Positions 26,595 to 34,557 of a stretch of 64,000 bases of DNA are shown here, in pieces (within the stretch, counting starts at the first letter, position 1; each line of letters begins with the position of its first letter). The notes below the pieces were generated by a model. That model was not told where the DNA came from, made no database searches, and was given only the letters and a program-made list of their open reading frames with translations. The stretch is from assembly GCF_000559085.1 (NCBI RefSeq), contig NZ_JALN02000001.1, positions 3,534,001-3,598,000 of the forward strand, in the 5' to 3' direction. A program made the position numbers and the translations under genes. Origin of the DNA: Mycolicibacterium aromaticivorans JS19b1 = JCM 16368 (GTDB taxonomy: Bacteria; Actinomycetota; Actinomycetes; Mycobacteriales; Mycobacteriaceae).

Positions 26595-27758
26595 TTACGT
26601 CGCTACGCGATGCGGGTAGTCCTCCGCCCGGTGCTGAAAGGACAAGATCGTCGGGTTGCGGACAACACCGTCGCGAATCTCCACAGCCCGGGAGACCGTC
26701 GTGCTGCTCTCCCAGAAATCCGGTCCGGCCAAGACTGTCGAGATGTGCGGCAACAGCGCCTCACTGATCTCCCACGTTGCCGAATTCCACAGGTACGACG
26801 GGCTGTGGTCGACGGCGTAGTAGTACACGTCGGAACCCACGGTGATGACCGGGTCGGTGAACGACGTCGGCCGGGCCCAGCTGAAACCCATTCCGGTGTC
26901 GCAGGAGACGTCGACGATCAGGCTGCCGGGAGCGAACGCGTCGAGTTCGTCTGCGGTCACGAAGATCAGGGGCGCCTCCGGATCCTGTAGGACGCAGTTG
27001 ACGACGATGTCGTTATCGGCCAGCAGTGTCGCTGCTGGGGCAGGACCGTCGGGGGTGTCCGCCCAAGTACGCGCTGCGTCGTCGGAGTCCTGCCACATCT
27101 TGAAGATCTGGGTGGAGTGAATCGGCGAGGCGACCGCCGCCGCATCGCGGTTGGTGAGCACCCGCACGTCATCGACGCCGTGCGCGTTGAGGGCAGTGAC
27201 CGCTCCACGCGCGGTCGCGCCGAATCCGATTACCGCCGCCCGCAACCGTCGGCCATAACTGCCGGTGATGCCTGCCAACTGCATCGAATGGAGGACGGAG
27301 CAATAACCGGCGAGTTCATTGTTCTTGTGGAACACGTGGAGTGCGAAGGAACCATCGGCGTGCCAATGGTTCATCGCCTCGAAGGCGATGATTGTCAATC
27401 GCCGGTCGATGGCGGCCTGCGTCAAGGCAACGTCCTGGACACAGTGTGGCCATCCCCAGACCACTTGTCCGACCTTCATCTCCGCGAGGTCTTCGGCCTG
27501 GATCTTGGGCAGCAGGATGACGTCACACTCGGCGATCAACTGATCACGCGGCTTGATCCCGGCGACCAGCCCGGCCAGAGTCTCGTCAGTGACGCCGAAG
27601 TGTTCGCCAAAGCCGTGCTCGAGAAACATCCGCTGTCGCAGCGCGGCGTCGATTCTGTCGATATGCGAGGGATGGATGGGTAGCCGACGCTCGTTCTCTT
27701 TGCGCGACCGAGCGAGTACGCCGAGTGAAAGTTGAGAGTTTTCAGGGCTTTTCGACAT
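26595..27758 (-). CDS. alanine-dehydrogenase / N5-(carboxyethyl)ornithine-synthase-like oxidoreductase
   Basis: A 387-aa NAD(P)-dependent enzyme of the alanine dehydrogenase/PNT N-terminal superfamily. The N-terminal domain starts SLGVLARSRKENERRLPIHPSH, with a typical KENERR.P motif, and includes VWGWPHCVQDV; the Rossmann domain has RAAVIGFGATARGAVTALNAHG and IVDVSCDTGMGFSWARPT. It resembles carboxyethyl-amino-acid synthases and saccharopine-type enzymes more than classic alanine dehydrogenase, but the substrate cannot be decided. ATG 27758 gives the family start. Transcribed away from the TetR gene. Confidence 0.78.
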   Translation of the reverse strand: MSKSPENSQLSLGVLARSRKENERRLPIHPSHIDRIDAALRQRMFLEHGFGEHFGVTDETLAGLVAGIKPRDQLIAECDVILLPKIQAEDLAEMKVGQVVWGWPHCVQDVALTQAAIDRRLTIIAFEAMNHWHADGSFALHVFHKNNELAGYCSVLHSMQLAGITGSYGRRLRAAVIGFGATARGAVTALNAHGVDDVRVLTNRDAAAVASPIHSTQIFKMWQDSDDAARTWADTPDGPAPAATLLADNDIVVNCVLQDPEAPLIFVTADELDAFAPGSLIVDVSCDTGMGFSWARPTSFTDPVITVGSDVYYYAVDHSPSYLWNSATWEISEALLPHISTVLAGPDFWESSTTVSRAVEIRDGVVRNPTILSFQHRAEDYPHRVAT

Positions 27759-27842
27759 GCAGTGGGCCTCTGTTCCCGAGGGTGGCGCGTTGACGGCTTG
27801 GCTGCGGAGCCGACTGGCCACCGCGGACAACCATAGCTCACG

Positions 27843-28022
27843 TCAGAGGCGGTGCATCTCTCGCGACATCCTTGAGTGCTCGACGAAGCCGGCACGCGGT
27901 GGTGGCGACTTGAGGTTCTTACCCCGTGGTTCCTGCTCGGCGAATGCGGGCGCACGTAACCATGAAGCAATGCGGCTCAGGAAGCGTCCCGGCGACAGTC
28001 CGCCGGCTCCGATAGCGACCAT
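27843..28022 (-). CDS. small hypothetical protein (59 aa), divergent from TetR gene
   Basis: A 59-aa basic ORF (MVAIGAGGLSPGRFLSRIAS..) ending 84 bp before the dehydrogenase-like gene. Its ATG at 28022 lies 33 bp from the four-box operator array, so that array would sit at its promoter. No membrane helix or known domain; reality of the gene is moderately supported by position only. Confidence 0.4.
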   Translation of the reverse strand: MVAIGAGGLSPGRFLSRIASWLRAPAFAEQEPRGKNLKSPPPRAGFVEHSRMSREMHRL

Positions 28023-28054
28023 CACGGTCCTCCGTTCGATCAACCTCTTCGCGC

Positions 28055-28112
28055 TAGACTAGATCGTCTAGACTGATAGGTCTAGACCGTGTGGTCTAGG
28101 CCACATCGTCTA
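28055..28112. promoter_or_regulatory. four tandem NemR-like operator boxes with 14-bp period
   Basis: Four 16-bp two-fold-symmetric boxes of the form TAGACY-N4-GGTCTA follow one another, each sharing its outer TA with the next: 28055-28070, 28069-28084, 28083-28098 and 28097-28112. The third, TAGACCGTGTGGTCTA, is a perfect inverted repeat and equals the E. coli NemR box; boxes 1 and 2 differ by one arm position, box 4 by two. TA steps fall at exactly 14-bp intervals. It lies between a TetR gene (start 28178) and a divergent small ORF (28022). Confidence 0.8.
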
Positions 28113-28177
28113 ATCGCGGACGAAAGCGGCCTATAGTGGGGAAAGCCCAGTTCACCGATGGTTCGGAGGCGGTTCGA

Positions 28178-28780
28178 ATGACGACGCAGCAGGAAGCGGC
28201 GCTCTCGCACAAGGAGCGGCTGTTTCGCGCTGGCGCGAAGTTGTTCTATGAAAACGGCTTTCACGGGACCACGATCGACGCAGTCCTTGCCGAGGCCGGC
28301 GTGCCGAAAGGCTCGTTCTATCACCACTTCGGCTCCAAAGACGCATTCGGTCAGGCGGTCTTGAGCCGATATATGGGGTTCCAGGGGGAACTGGTCGCCA
28401 CCTGGGCCGCCAGAACCGACCTGTCGACCGCCGACATAGTGACCGGCTACTACCGGGACATGTCCCAGGTCTTCATCAAGTCAGGTTTCCAGACGGCCTG
28501 CCTGACCGGAAAATTCTCCACCGAGGTGGCCGCCACCTCCGACGTCTTCCGGCCACAACTAGCCGGACAAATCGATGGGTGGAAGGCGCGGCTCTCAGCG
28601 CTGTTCACGGCGGGACAGAAGCGCGGCGACGTTCGCCAGGACCGCGCGGCCGAAGATCTCGCTGATGTGGTGCTCGCACTCATTCAGGGTTCGTTCGTGT
28701 TGACCTTGTCCACCCGCGACGAGCACACGCTCGAGGCGGTGTGTGACGCGATTCGGCAGCTGATCGAACCCCCGAACTGA
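28178..28780 (+). CDS. TetR-family repressor (NemR/AcuR-like)
   Basis: A 200-aa TetR-family regulator. The N-terminal HTH is clear: RLFRAGAKLFYENGFHGTTIDAVLAEAGVPKGSFYHHFGSKDAF (about 15-58, helix-turn-helix in the TTIDAVLAEAGVPKGSFYHHF part). The C-terminal part (SGFQTACLTGKFSTEVAATSDVFR) resembles the NemR/AcuR-type ligand domain, and its Cys could sense electrophiles; that is inference. ATG 28178 follows a weak purine-rich stretch; the gene ends just before a strong hairpin. It probably autoregulates through the four boxes upstream. Confidence 0.85.
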   Translation: MTTQQEAALSHKERLFRAGAKLFYENGFHGTTIDAVLAEAGVPKGSFYHHFGSKDAFGQAVLSRYMGFQGELVATWAARTDLSTADIVTGYYRDMSQVFIKSGFQTACLTGKFSTEVAATSDVFRPQLAGQIDGWKARLSALFTAGQKRGDVRQDRAAEDLADVVLALIQGSFVLTLSTRDEHTLEAVCDAIRQLIEPPN

Positions 28781-28794
28781 ACCTGCCAAAAGCG

Positions 28795-28827
28795 AAGGGC
28801 TGGTGCGGTATTGCCGCACCAGCCCTT
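28795..28827. terminator. bidirectional terminator between TetR and cspA
   Basis: A perfect 14-bp stem (28795-28808 with 28814-28827, arm AAGGGCTGGTGCGG) with a 5-nt loop lies between the convergent TetR and cold-shock genes. Confidence 0.85.
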
Positions 28828-28848
28828 GCTTGTGGTATGAGGTCCGAG

Positions 28849-29052
28849 TCAGACCGCGGAAACCCGCGTCGCTTGGGGGCCCTTGGGTCCCTGTCCGACC
28901 TCGAACTGGACTCGCTGGTTCTCCTCGAGCGACTTGTAGCCGTTGCCCTGGATTTCCGAGTAGTGCACGAACAGATCCTGCTCGCCACTGTCAGGAGCGA
29001 TGAAGCCGAAGCCCTTTTCGCCGTTGAACCATTTCACAGTTCCCTGTGCCAT
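28849..29052 (-). CDS. cspA: cold-shock protein CspA
   Basis: A 67-aa single cold-shock domain with both RNA-binding motifs: KGFGFI (RNP1) and LFVHYSEI (RNP2 form). It starts [17 protein letters not shown] and ends [11 protein letters not shown], as in mycobacterial CspA. It binds single-stranded nucleic acid and acts as an RNA chaperone. The helicase gene lies directly upstream on the same strand, so a shared RNA-remodelling role is plausible. The 76-nt upstream segment holds a short hairpin (GGATGCC / GGCATCC, 29078-29094). Confidence 0.95.
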   Translation of the reverse strand: MAQGTVKWFNGEKGFGFIAPDSGEQDLFVHYSEIQGNGYKSLEENQRVQFEVGQGPKGPQATRVSAV

Positions 29053-29101
29053 CTATTTCTTCTTCTCTCATTCAGATGGATGCCGGAGGCATCCCTTGCT
29101 C

Positions 29102-29119
29102 GCTCCGGCGGGCCCGCCG
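29102..29119 (-). terminator. hairpin between rhlE and cspA
   Basis: Perfect 18-bp palindrome TCCGGCGGGCCCGCCGGA 10 bp after the rhlE stop. With no loop bases it would fold with a small forced loop; it may attenuate transcription between the helicase and cspA. Confidence 0.45.
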
Positions 29120-29128
29120 GAACGAAAT

Positions 29129-30511
29129 CTAGTTGGTGCCAACCGCTGAGCGCGGCCGACGGGCACGACGCCGGCCGGGCTGGCCACCACCGTGAGCTTG
29201 GTTGTTGCCGGACTGGCCACCACGAGACTGGCCGCCACGAGGCTGGCCCGACTGGCCGCCGCGTGACTGGCCACCACGGCCGCGGCCCTGTGTGGAGGTG
29301 TGGCGAGGCGCAGCAGGAGCCGGCGCGGGTGGCGGAGCCTGGTACGCGGCGACCTCGCCGACCAACGCCTGCACGGGCTCGGAATCTGCCGAAACCTGTT
29401 GCGGGGTGGCCTTTATGCCGGCCTTGCGCAGCAGCGCCTGGGTGTCGCGGCGCTGCTCAGGCAGCACCACTGTGACCACGTCGCCGGTGCGTCCCGCTCG
29501 CGCGGTACGACCTGAGCGATGCAGGTATGCCTTGTGTTCGGCGGGCGGGTCGATATGGACGACCAGCTCGACGTCGTCGACGTGGACACCGCGCGCAGCG
29601 ATGTCGGTTGCGACCAGCACCCGGGCCGTCCCGGCGGCGAACGCCGCCAGGTTGCGGTCGCGGGCCGGCTGAGAAAGGTTGCCGTGCAGATCAACTGACG
29701 GAATACCGGCCTGCGTGAGTTGCTTGGCCAACTTGCGAGCGTGATGCTTGGTGCGCAAGAACAGGATTCGGCGTCCGGTGCCGGAGGCCAGGGCGTGCAC
29801 CAAGTCCTTCTTGGCATCGACGCCGGCCACGTGGAACACGTGGTGGGTCATCGCGTCGACCGGCGACGTGTCCGAATCGACCGCGTGCGACACCTGGTCG
29901 CGCAGGAACCGGGCCACCAGCTTGTCTACGCCGTTGTCCAGGGTCGCCGAGAACAGCAGGCGCTGTCCGCCGGCCGGGGTGGCAGCGAGGATTCGGGTGA
30001 CGCCGGGCAGGAAGCCCAGGTCGGCCATGTGGTCGGCCTCGTCGATCACGGTGATCTCGACCGCGTCGAGCGTGATCAAGCGCTGGCGCATCAGGTCTTC
30101 CAGACGCCCCGGGCAGGCGACCACGATGTCGACGCCGGCCTGCAGCGCCTTGACCTGCTTGTTCTGCGGAACGCCACCGAAGATGGTGGTAACCCGCAGA
30201 CCGGAGGCCTCAGCCAGCGGTTGCAGCGTCGCGGTGATCTGGGTGGCCAGCTCACGGGTCGGTGCCAGGACCAGGCCCGAGGGTCGCGACGACCGCCGGG
30301 TGGTGTCGGCCAGCCGGCTGACCAGCGGAATGGAGAACGCCAGCGTCTTGCCGCTGCCGGTCTTGCCCCGACCGAGCACGTCGCGGCCGGCCAGAGTGTC
30401 CGGCAGGGTCGAGACCTGGATCGGGAAGGGATGGGTGATGCCGCCGTCGGACAGTGCGCGCACCAATGAGGGGCGCACGCCGAGATCGGCGAACGTCAAT
30501 TCGGGATTCAT
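29129..30511 (-). CDS. rhlE: DEAD-box RNA helicase RhlE
   Basis: A 460-aa ATP-dependent RNA helicase. Motifs in order: Q motif (FADLGVRPSLVRALSDGGITHPFPIQ region), GRGKTGSGKT (Walker A), PTRELA, GG, VACPGRL, IDEADHM (DEAD as DEAD-H-like IDEADHM), SATL, and in the second domain FLRTKHHA, ATDIAARGVHV and HRSGRTARAG. The C-terminal tail (about 385-460) has RGGQS-type repeats and a basic end, typical RNA-binding extensions. ATG 30511 gives MNPELTFADLG. It unwinds structured RNA, for example during ribosome assembly or decay. Confidence 0.93.
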   Translation of the reverse strand: MNPELTFADLGVRPSLVRALSDGGITHPFPIQVSTLPDTLAGRDVLGRGKTGSGKTLAFSIPLVSRLADTTRRSSRPSGLVLAPTRELATQITATLQPLAEASGLRVTTIFGGVPQNKQVKALQAGVDIVVACPGRLEDLMRQRLITLDAVEITVIDEADHMADLGFLPGVTRILAATPAGGQRLLFSATLDNGVDKLVARFLRDQVSHAVDSDTSPVDAMTHHVFHVAGVDAKKDLVHALASGTGRRILFLRTKHHARKLAKQLTQAGIPSVDLHGNLSQPARDRNLAAFAAGTARVLVATDIAARGVHVDDVELVVHIDPPAEHKAYLHRSGRTARAGRTGDVVTVVLPEQRRDTQALLRKAGIKATPQQVSADSEPVQALVGEVAAYQAPPPAPAPAAPRHTSTQGRGRGGQSRGGQSGQPRGGQSRGGQSGNNQAHGGGQPGRRRARRPRSAVGTN

Positions 30512-30709
30512 GAAGCCTTTCGGGCATCGATACATGGCGAGATTGCCGGAGGGCAAAATCGATCGCCGCGAGACTGTGTGCTTGGTGGCACTGATCAGCT
30601 GAACTCGGCTTCCGCAAAGCGGTTGTGCCGGTGAAGTGAAGGTGTTCCACGACGTGCTGGCGGCCGTTTCCAGCTGCCAACGTTGTTGCAAGCATATCAG
30701 CTTGAAGCC

Positions 30710-30736
30710 GGTATATATTCCCGGAGTAGCGGGTAT
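30710..30736 (+). promoter_or_regulatory. candidate sigma-F-type promoter before the KAS-like gene
   Basis: GGTAT (30710-30714), 16 nt, then GGGTAT (30731-30736). The -10 matches the sigma-F consensus GGGTAT and the -35 matches GGTTT at 4 of 5 positions, 40 nt before the start codon. Confidence 0.35.
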
Positions 30737-30776
30737 CCCTCGCGTCACCTGGACGCGACCGAAGGGGTCAGCGGTG

Positions 30777-32027
30777 ATGACAGCGTTGCGGACCGGCGAC
30801 GGACTCGCCGATGTGGTGGTCACGGCAGTGGCGTCGACCACTGCTGTGGCACCGGACGCCGAAGAAACCTGGCAGCAGTTGCTCGAGGGCGGCAGCGGAA
30901 TTCGCCGACTCGACAAGTGGTTCATCCACGAATACGAGTCGCCGGTGCGGATCGGCGGGACCCTGCGCGAAGACTTCGACGAACACCTCAACCGGGTAGA
31001 GCTTCGCCGGCTGTCCTATCTGGGCAAGATGTCGACAGTGGTGGGCCGCAGGCTGTGGGCGGCCGCCGGCTCACCCGAGGTTGACACCAGTCGGTTGCTG
31101 GTCTCGATCGGTACGGCCCTGGCGAACACCGAAGAAATCGCAGAGGGTGCCGTCGACTGGCACGCCCGCGGTCTGCGGGCGATGTCACCGCTGGCGGTCC
31201 AGATGCACATGCCCAACGCGCCTGCCGCCGCGGTCGGGCTGGAACGCAAGGCCAGAGCCGGTGTGATTGCGCCGTTGATGGGCGATGCATCCGGCGCTGG
31301 CGCGATCGCCCAGGCCTGGCGACACATAGTCTTGGGGGAGGCCGACATCGCGATATGCGGCGCCGTCGAAACCCAGGTCGAGGCGGTGCCGGTGGCGGCC
31401 TTCCACGAGCTGGGCCTGCTGTCCACCAACAACGACGACCCGGCCGGCGCGTGCCGCCCCTTCGACCGGCACCGCGACGGGATGGTGCTCGGGGAGGGCG
31501 CCGCCATGTTGCTGATCGAAACCGAGGAGCACGCCAAGGCCCGCGGTGCACCGATCCTGGCTCGGCTCCTGGGTGCATCGACGAACTCCGATGCCTACGA
31601 CCTGCTCCGGCCGGACCCGACCGGGGAAACGGCCGCTGCCGCTATCACCCACGCGATCGACCTGGCCGGCTTGCAGCCATCCGATATCGACCACGTGAAC
31701 GCCCACGCCACCGGAACGACGTTCGGCGACCTCGCCGAGGCCCGCGCGATCCGGCACGCCTTCGGCGGCCACATGCCCGCGGTCTACGCGCCCAAGGCGG
31801 CGCTCGGCCACTCGCTGGGCTCAGCGGGAGCGATCGAGGCGGTCCTCACTGTGCAAGCGCTGCGCGACGGTGTCGTGCCGGCCACTCGCAACCTGAAGGA
31901 CCTCGATCCCGAGATCGACCTCGACGTGGTGGTCGACCGGCCGCGTCGAGCCGACTACAGATATGCCGTCAGCACCACGATGGGCATGGGCGGCTACAAC
32001 GTGGTCCTGGCGTTCGGTGCCGCCTGA
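30777..32027 (+). CDS. beta-ketoacyl-ACP-synthase-like protein with Asp in place of the active-site Cys
   Basis: A 416-aa protein homologous over its whole length to mycobacterial KasA/KasB, which elongate meromycolate chains with malonyl-AcpM. The catalytic His310 (VNAHATGT), Lys340 (APKAALGHS) and His345 align with KasA His311, Lys340 and His345, but the nucleophile region reads PLMGDASGAGAIAQAW where KasA has PVSACSSGSEAIAHAW, so Asp170 (codon 31284-31286) stands for Cys. It cannot form the usual acyl-thioester; by analogy with KSQ or chain-length-factor proteins it may decarboxylate, or pair with an active KAS. It converges on two mycolate methyltransferases. Confidence 0.85.
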   Translation: MTALRTGDGLADVVVTAVASTTAVAPDAEETWQQLLEGGSGIRRLDKWFIHEYESPVRIGGTLREDFDEHLNRVELRRLSYLGKMSTVVGRRLWAAAGSPEVDTSRLLVSIGTALANTEEIAEGAVDWHARGLRAMSPLAVQMHMPNAPAAAVGLERKARAGVIAPLMGDASGAGAIAQAWRHIVLGEADIAICGAVETQVEAVPVAAFHELGLLSTNNDDPAGACRPFDRHRDGMVLGEGAAMLLIETEEHAKARGAPILARLLGASTNSDAYDLLRPDPTGETAAAAITHAIDLAGLQPSDIDHVNAHATGTTFGDLAEARAIRHAFGGHMPAVYAPKAALGHSLGSAGAIEAVLTVQALRDGVVPATRNLKDLDPEIDLDVVVDRPRRADYRYAVSTTMGMGGYNVVLAFGAA

Positions 32028-32912
32028 TCAGCGCTTGACCAAGGTGAACTGCCCGACCTCGGACACGCCCCGGCGGAAGAAATCCGAGCAGCCGATGAGG
32101 TAGCGCATGTAGCGGTCGTACACCTCGACCGACGTCACCTCGATGGCCCGATCACGCGCGGCCTCCAGCCGCTCCGACCAGATGTCGAGGGTGCGCACGT
32201 AGTGCGGCGTCAGGTACTGAAGCTCTTCGACCGCGAAGCCGGCCTTCTCCGAGAATTCGATGACGTCCTCGTCGCAGGGCACCGCCCCGCCCGGGAAGAT
32301 CTCCTTGGAGATGAACCGCATGAACTTCAGATCCGACATCACGATCGGGATCCCGAGCTCCGGCCAGCGTTTCAGCGGGTGGCCCATGATCGTCTGCAAC
32401 ACCATTCGACCGTCGTCGGGCATCACGCGGTGGCAGGTGTCGAAGAACGCGGCGTAGCGATCCTTCGGAAACGCTTCGAACGCTTCGATACTGACGATCC
32501 GATCGACCGGCTCGTCGAATTCTTCCCAGCCGCGCAGCTGAATTTGCCGAGACCGCTTGGTCTCGACAGCATCCAGCACCTCTTGGCCCAATGCGCGTTG
32601 ATTTCTGCTCAACGTCAAACCGAGGGTGTTCACGTCGAATCTTTGCGCTGCGCGCTTCATCACCGAACCCCAGCCGCAGCCGACGTCCAGCAAGGTCATT
32701 CCGGGCTGCAGGCCCAACTTGTCCAGTGCCAGATCGATTTTCGCGAGCTGCGCATCTTCGAGCGACGTGTCCTCACCCTCGAAGTACGCGCAGCTGTATG
32801 TGCGCGTCGGATCCTGGAAGAGCGCAAAGAAGTCGTTCGAGAGATCGTAGTGCGCCTGGACATCCTCGTAGGCCGGGCGCAGCTGCGTTGAACCTGAACC
32901 ACTTTCCGTCAT
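32028..32912 (-). CDS. mycolic-acid methyltransferase (CmaA/MmaA/UmaA family)
   Basis: A 294-aa S-adenosylmethionine enzyme of the cyclopropane-mycolate-synthase family. Present are [28 protein letters not shown], the SAM loop LLDVGCGWGS, GLTLSRNQ, WEEFDEPVDRIVSIEAFEAF and IFPGGAVP. The FEAF form of the active-site segment and the end YLIGCSDFFRRGVSEVGQFTLVKR resemble UmaA more than CmaA1 (FEHF). It modifies double bonds of mycolate chains. The gene abuts the KAS-like gene tail to tail and is 62 bp after the second family member. Confidence 0.9.
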   Translation of the reverse strand: MTESGSGSTQLRPAYEDVQAHYDLSNDFFALFQDPTRTYSCAYFEGEDTSLEDAQLAKIDLALDKLGLQPGMTLLDVGCGWGSVMKRAAQRFDVNTLGLTLSRNQRALGQEVLDAVETKRSRQIQLRGWEEFDEPVDRIVSIEAFEAFPKDRYAAFFDTCHRVMPDDGRMVLQTIMGHPLKRWPELGIPIVMSDLKFMRFISKEIFPGGAVPCDEDVIEFSEKAGFAVEELQYLTPHYVRTLDIWSERLEAARDRAIEVTSVEVYDRYMRYLIGCSDFFRRGVSEVGQFTLVKR

Positions 32913-32974
32913 CGTCGGCCGACCCCCTCTTCTTGAGATGTGTACGCCGTCACGACGCCAACTATGAAAAAAGG

Positions 32975-33904
32975 CTAACCGATTGCCTTTTCACACGTGA
33001 ACTGGCATATGTCGGTGTAGCCGTTGCGGAACAGATCCGCGCACCCGGTCAGGTACTTGTCGAAGCGCTCGTAGATCTCTTCTGAGGTGATCGCGACCGC
33101 CTCGTCCTTCTTGGCCTCCAAGTTCGCGGCCCAGGTGTCCAGAGTGCGGGCGTAGTGCGCCTGCAGGTGCTGCTCGCGGGTCACGTTGTAGCCGGCCGTG
33201 ACTGCGTGCTGACGGACCATCGAGGCGAGCGGCAACCGGCCGCCGGGATAGATCTCATCCATGATGAATTTGATGAAGCGCACCCGCGACATCGTCAGCG
33301 GGAGCTTCTTGGCTTTGATCTCCTCGTCCTCCGGAATGATGATCGTGTGTAGCAACATCACGCCGTCGTCGGGCATCCAGCTGAAGGTCTTCTTGAAGTA
33401 GTCGTCGTACTTGTTGAAGCCGAAGTGCTCGAAGGCGCCGATCGAGACGATCCGGTCGACCTTGCCGTCGAACTCCTCCCACGGCTGCAGCCGAACCTCC
33501 ATCCTGCGGTCGGTGTCGATGTTCGGGAACCGGTTCTGCTCGATGTGCTTCTTCTGGTTCTCCGACAGCGTGAGGCCGATGACGTTCACGTCGTACTTCT
33601 CCACGGCGCGCTGAATCGTCGAGCCCCAGCCGCAACCGATATCCAGCAGCGTCATGCCCGGTTCCAGCCCGAGCTTGCCCAGAGAAAGGTCGACCTTGGC
33701 CATCTGGGCTTCTTCGAGGGACATGTCGTCGCGCTCGAAGTAGGCACAGCTGTACGTCTGGGTGGGGTCCTGCCACAGCTTGAAGAAGTCGTTGGAAATG
33801 TCGTAGTGGAACTGCACTTCCTTCTTGTCCGACCCGCGAGTCTGGGACGCGGACTTCGACAGCCACTGCGATGAGGGAGACGTTGTACGGGGTGTGTCAG
33901 TCAC
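32975..33904 (-). CDS. mycolic-acid methyltransferase (CmaA/MmaA family)
   Basis: A 309-aa paralogue of the previous gene with [68 protein letters not shown] and IYPGGRLP. The FEHFG segment is the common cyclopropane-synthase type. GTG at 33904 ([14 protein letters not shown]) is taken as start; an extra disordered Ser/Thr stretch of about 28 residues precedes the family core. Likely introduces a cyclopropane or methyl branch into mycolates; which one cannot be decided. Confidence 0.9.
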   Translation of the reverse strand: MTDTPRTTSPSSQWLSKSASQTRGSDKKEVQFHYDISNDFFKLWQDPTQTYSCAYFERDDMSLEEAQMAKVDLSLGKLGLEPGMTLLDIGCGWGSTIQRAVEKYDVNVIGLTLSENQKKHIEQNRFPNIDTDRRMEVRLQPWEEFDGKVDRIVSIGAFEHFGFNKYDDYFKKTFSWMPDDGVMLLHTIIIPEDEEIKAKKLPLTMSRVRFIKFIMDEIYPGGRLPLASMVRQHAVTAGYNVTREQHLQAHYARTLDTWAANLEAKKDEAVAITSEEIYERFDKYLTGCADLFRNGYTDICQFTCEKAIG

Positions 33905-33990
33905 AGGCGTTCCGTCCTCAGTGCGTGGGTAGGGATCCGACGCGGTGTACCCATTCAGCCTGATCTCAATCATCGCTCTGCGAGGGCATT

Positions 33991-34557
33991 TTGCCGACTA
34001 CCGTGGTCGGCGTGGCCGAGGCCGACGGTGTCAGCTGGGACGGCAAATACGCGGGCCGGACAGCCGGGCCGCCGCGTCTGCCCGAGGTGTTTGCGCCGTA
34101 CGCCGACGAGGTCCCAACCGCGGGCCACGCGCTGGAGCTGGCCTGCGGATTCGGGCAGGCGTCCGTGTGGCTGGCTGAGCGCGGGCTGACCGTACAGGCT
34201 GTGGACGTCTCGGCCGTGGCGATCGAGCAAGCGCAGGGCCTGGCTAGCAGCCACGGAGTCGGCGACCGCTGCACGTTCTCGGTCGCCGATCTCGACGACG
34301 GACTTACCCCGGGGCCGCCGGCCACGATGATCCTGTGCCATCGGTTTCGCGATCCGGCCCTGTATTCGCCGATCCGCGACCGACTGGCGGCGGACGGTCT
34401 GCTCGCGATCAGTGTGCTCAGCGAGGTCGGCGCCGAGCCGGGGCCGTTCCGCGCCCGCGCCGGTGAGCTTCGGAAGGCATTCGCCGGATTGCAGCCGTTG
34501 GCTGCGGGGGAGGGCGACGGCCAGGCCTGGCTGCTGGCGCGTCGTTCCCGCCGCTAA
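33991..34557 (+). CDS. class I SAM-dependent methyltransferase
   Basis: A 188-aa small methyltransferase with the SAM motif [19 protein letters not shown], then [15 protein letters not shown] (acidic ribose contact) and [18 protein letters not shown] 33991 is supported by a GAGGG 7 nt upstream; GTG 34012 ([15 protein letters not shown]) is the alternative and matches the family start. Divergent from the mycolate methyltransferases and ending in 4-bp overlap with the NYN gene. Substrate unknown. Confidence 0.72.
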   Translation: MPTTVVGVAEADGVSWDGKYAGRTAGPPRLPEVFAPYADEVPTAGHALELACGFGQASVWLAERGLTVQAVDVSAVAIEQAQGLASSHGVGDRCTFSVADLDDGLTPGPPATMILCHRFRDPALYSPIRDRLAADGLLAISVLSEVGAEPGPFRARAGELRKAFAGLQPLAAGEGDGQAWLLARRSRR

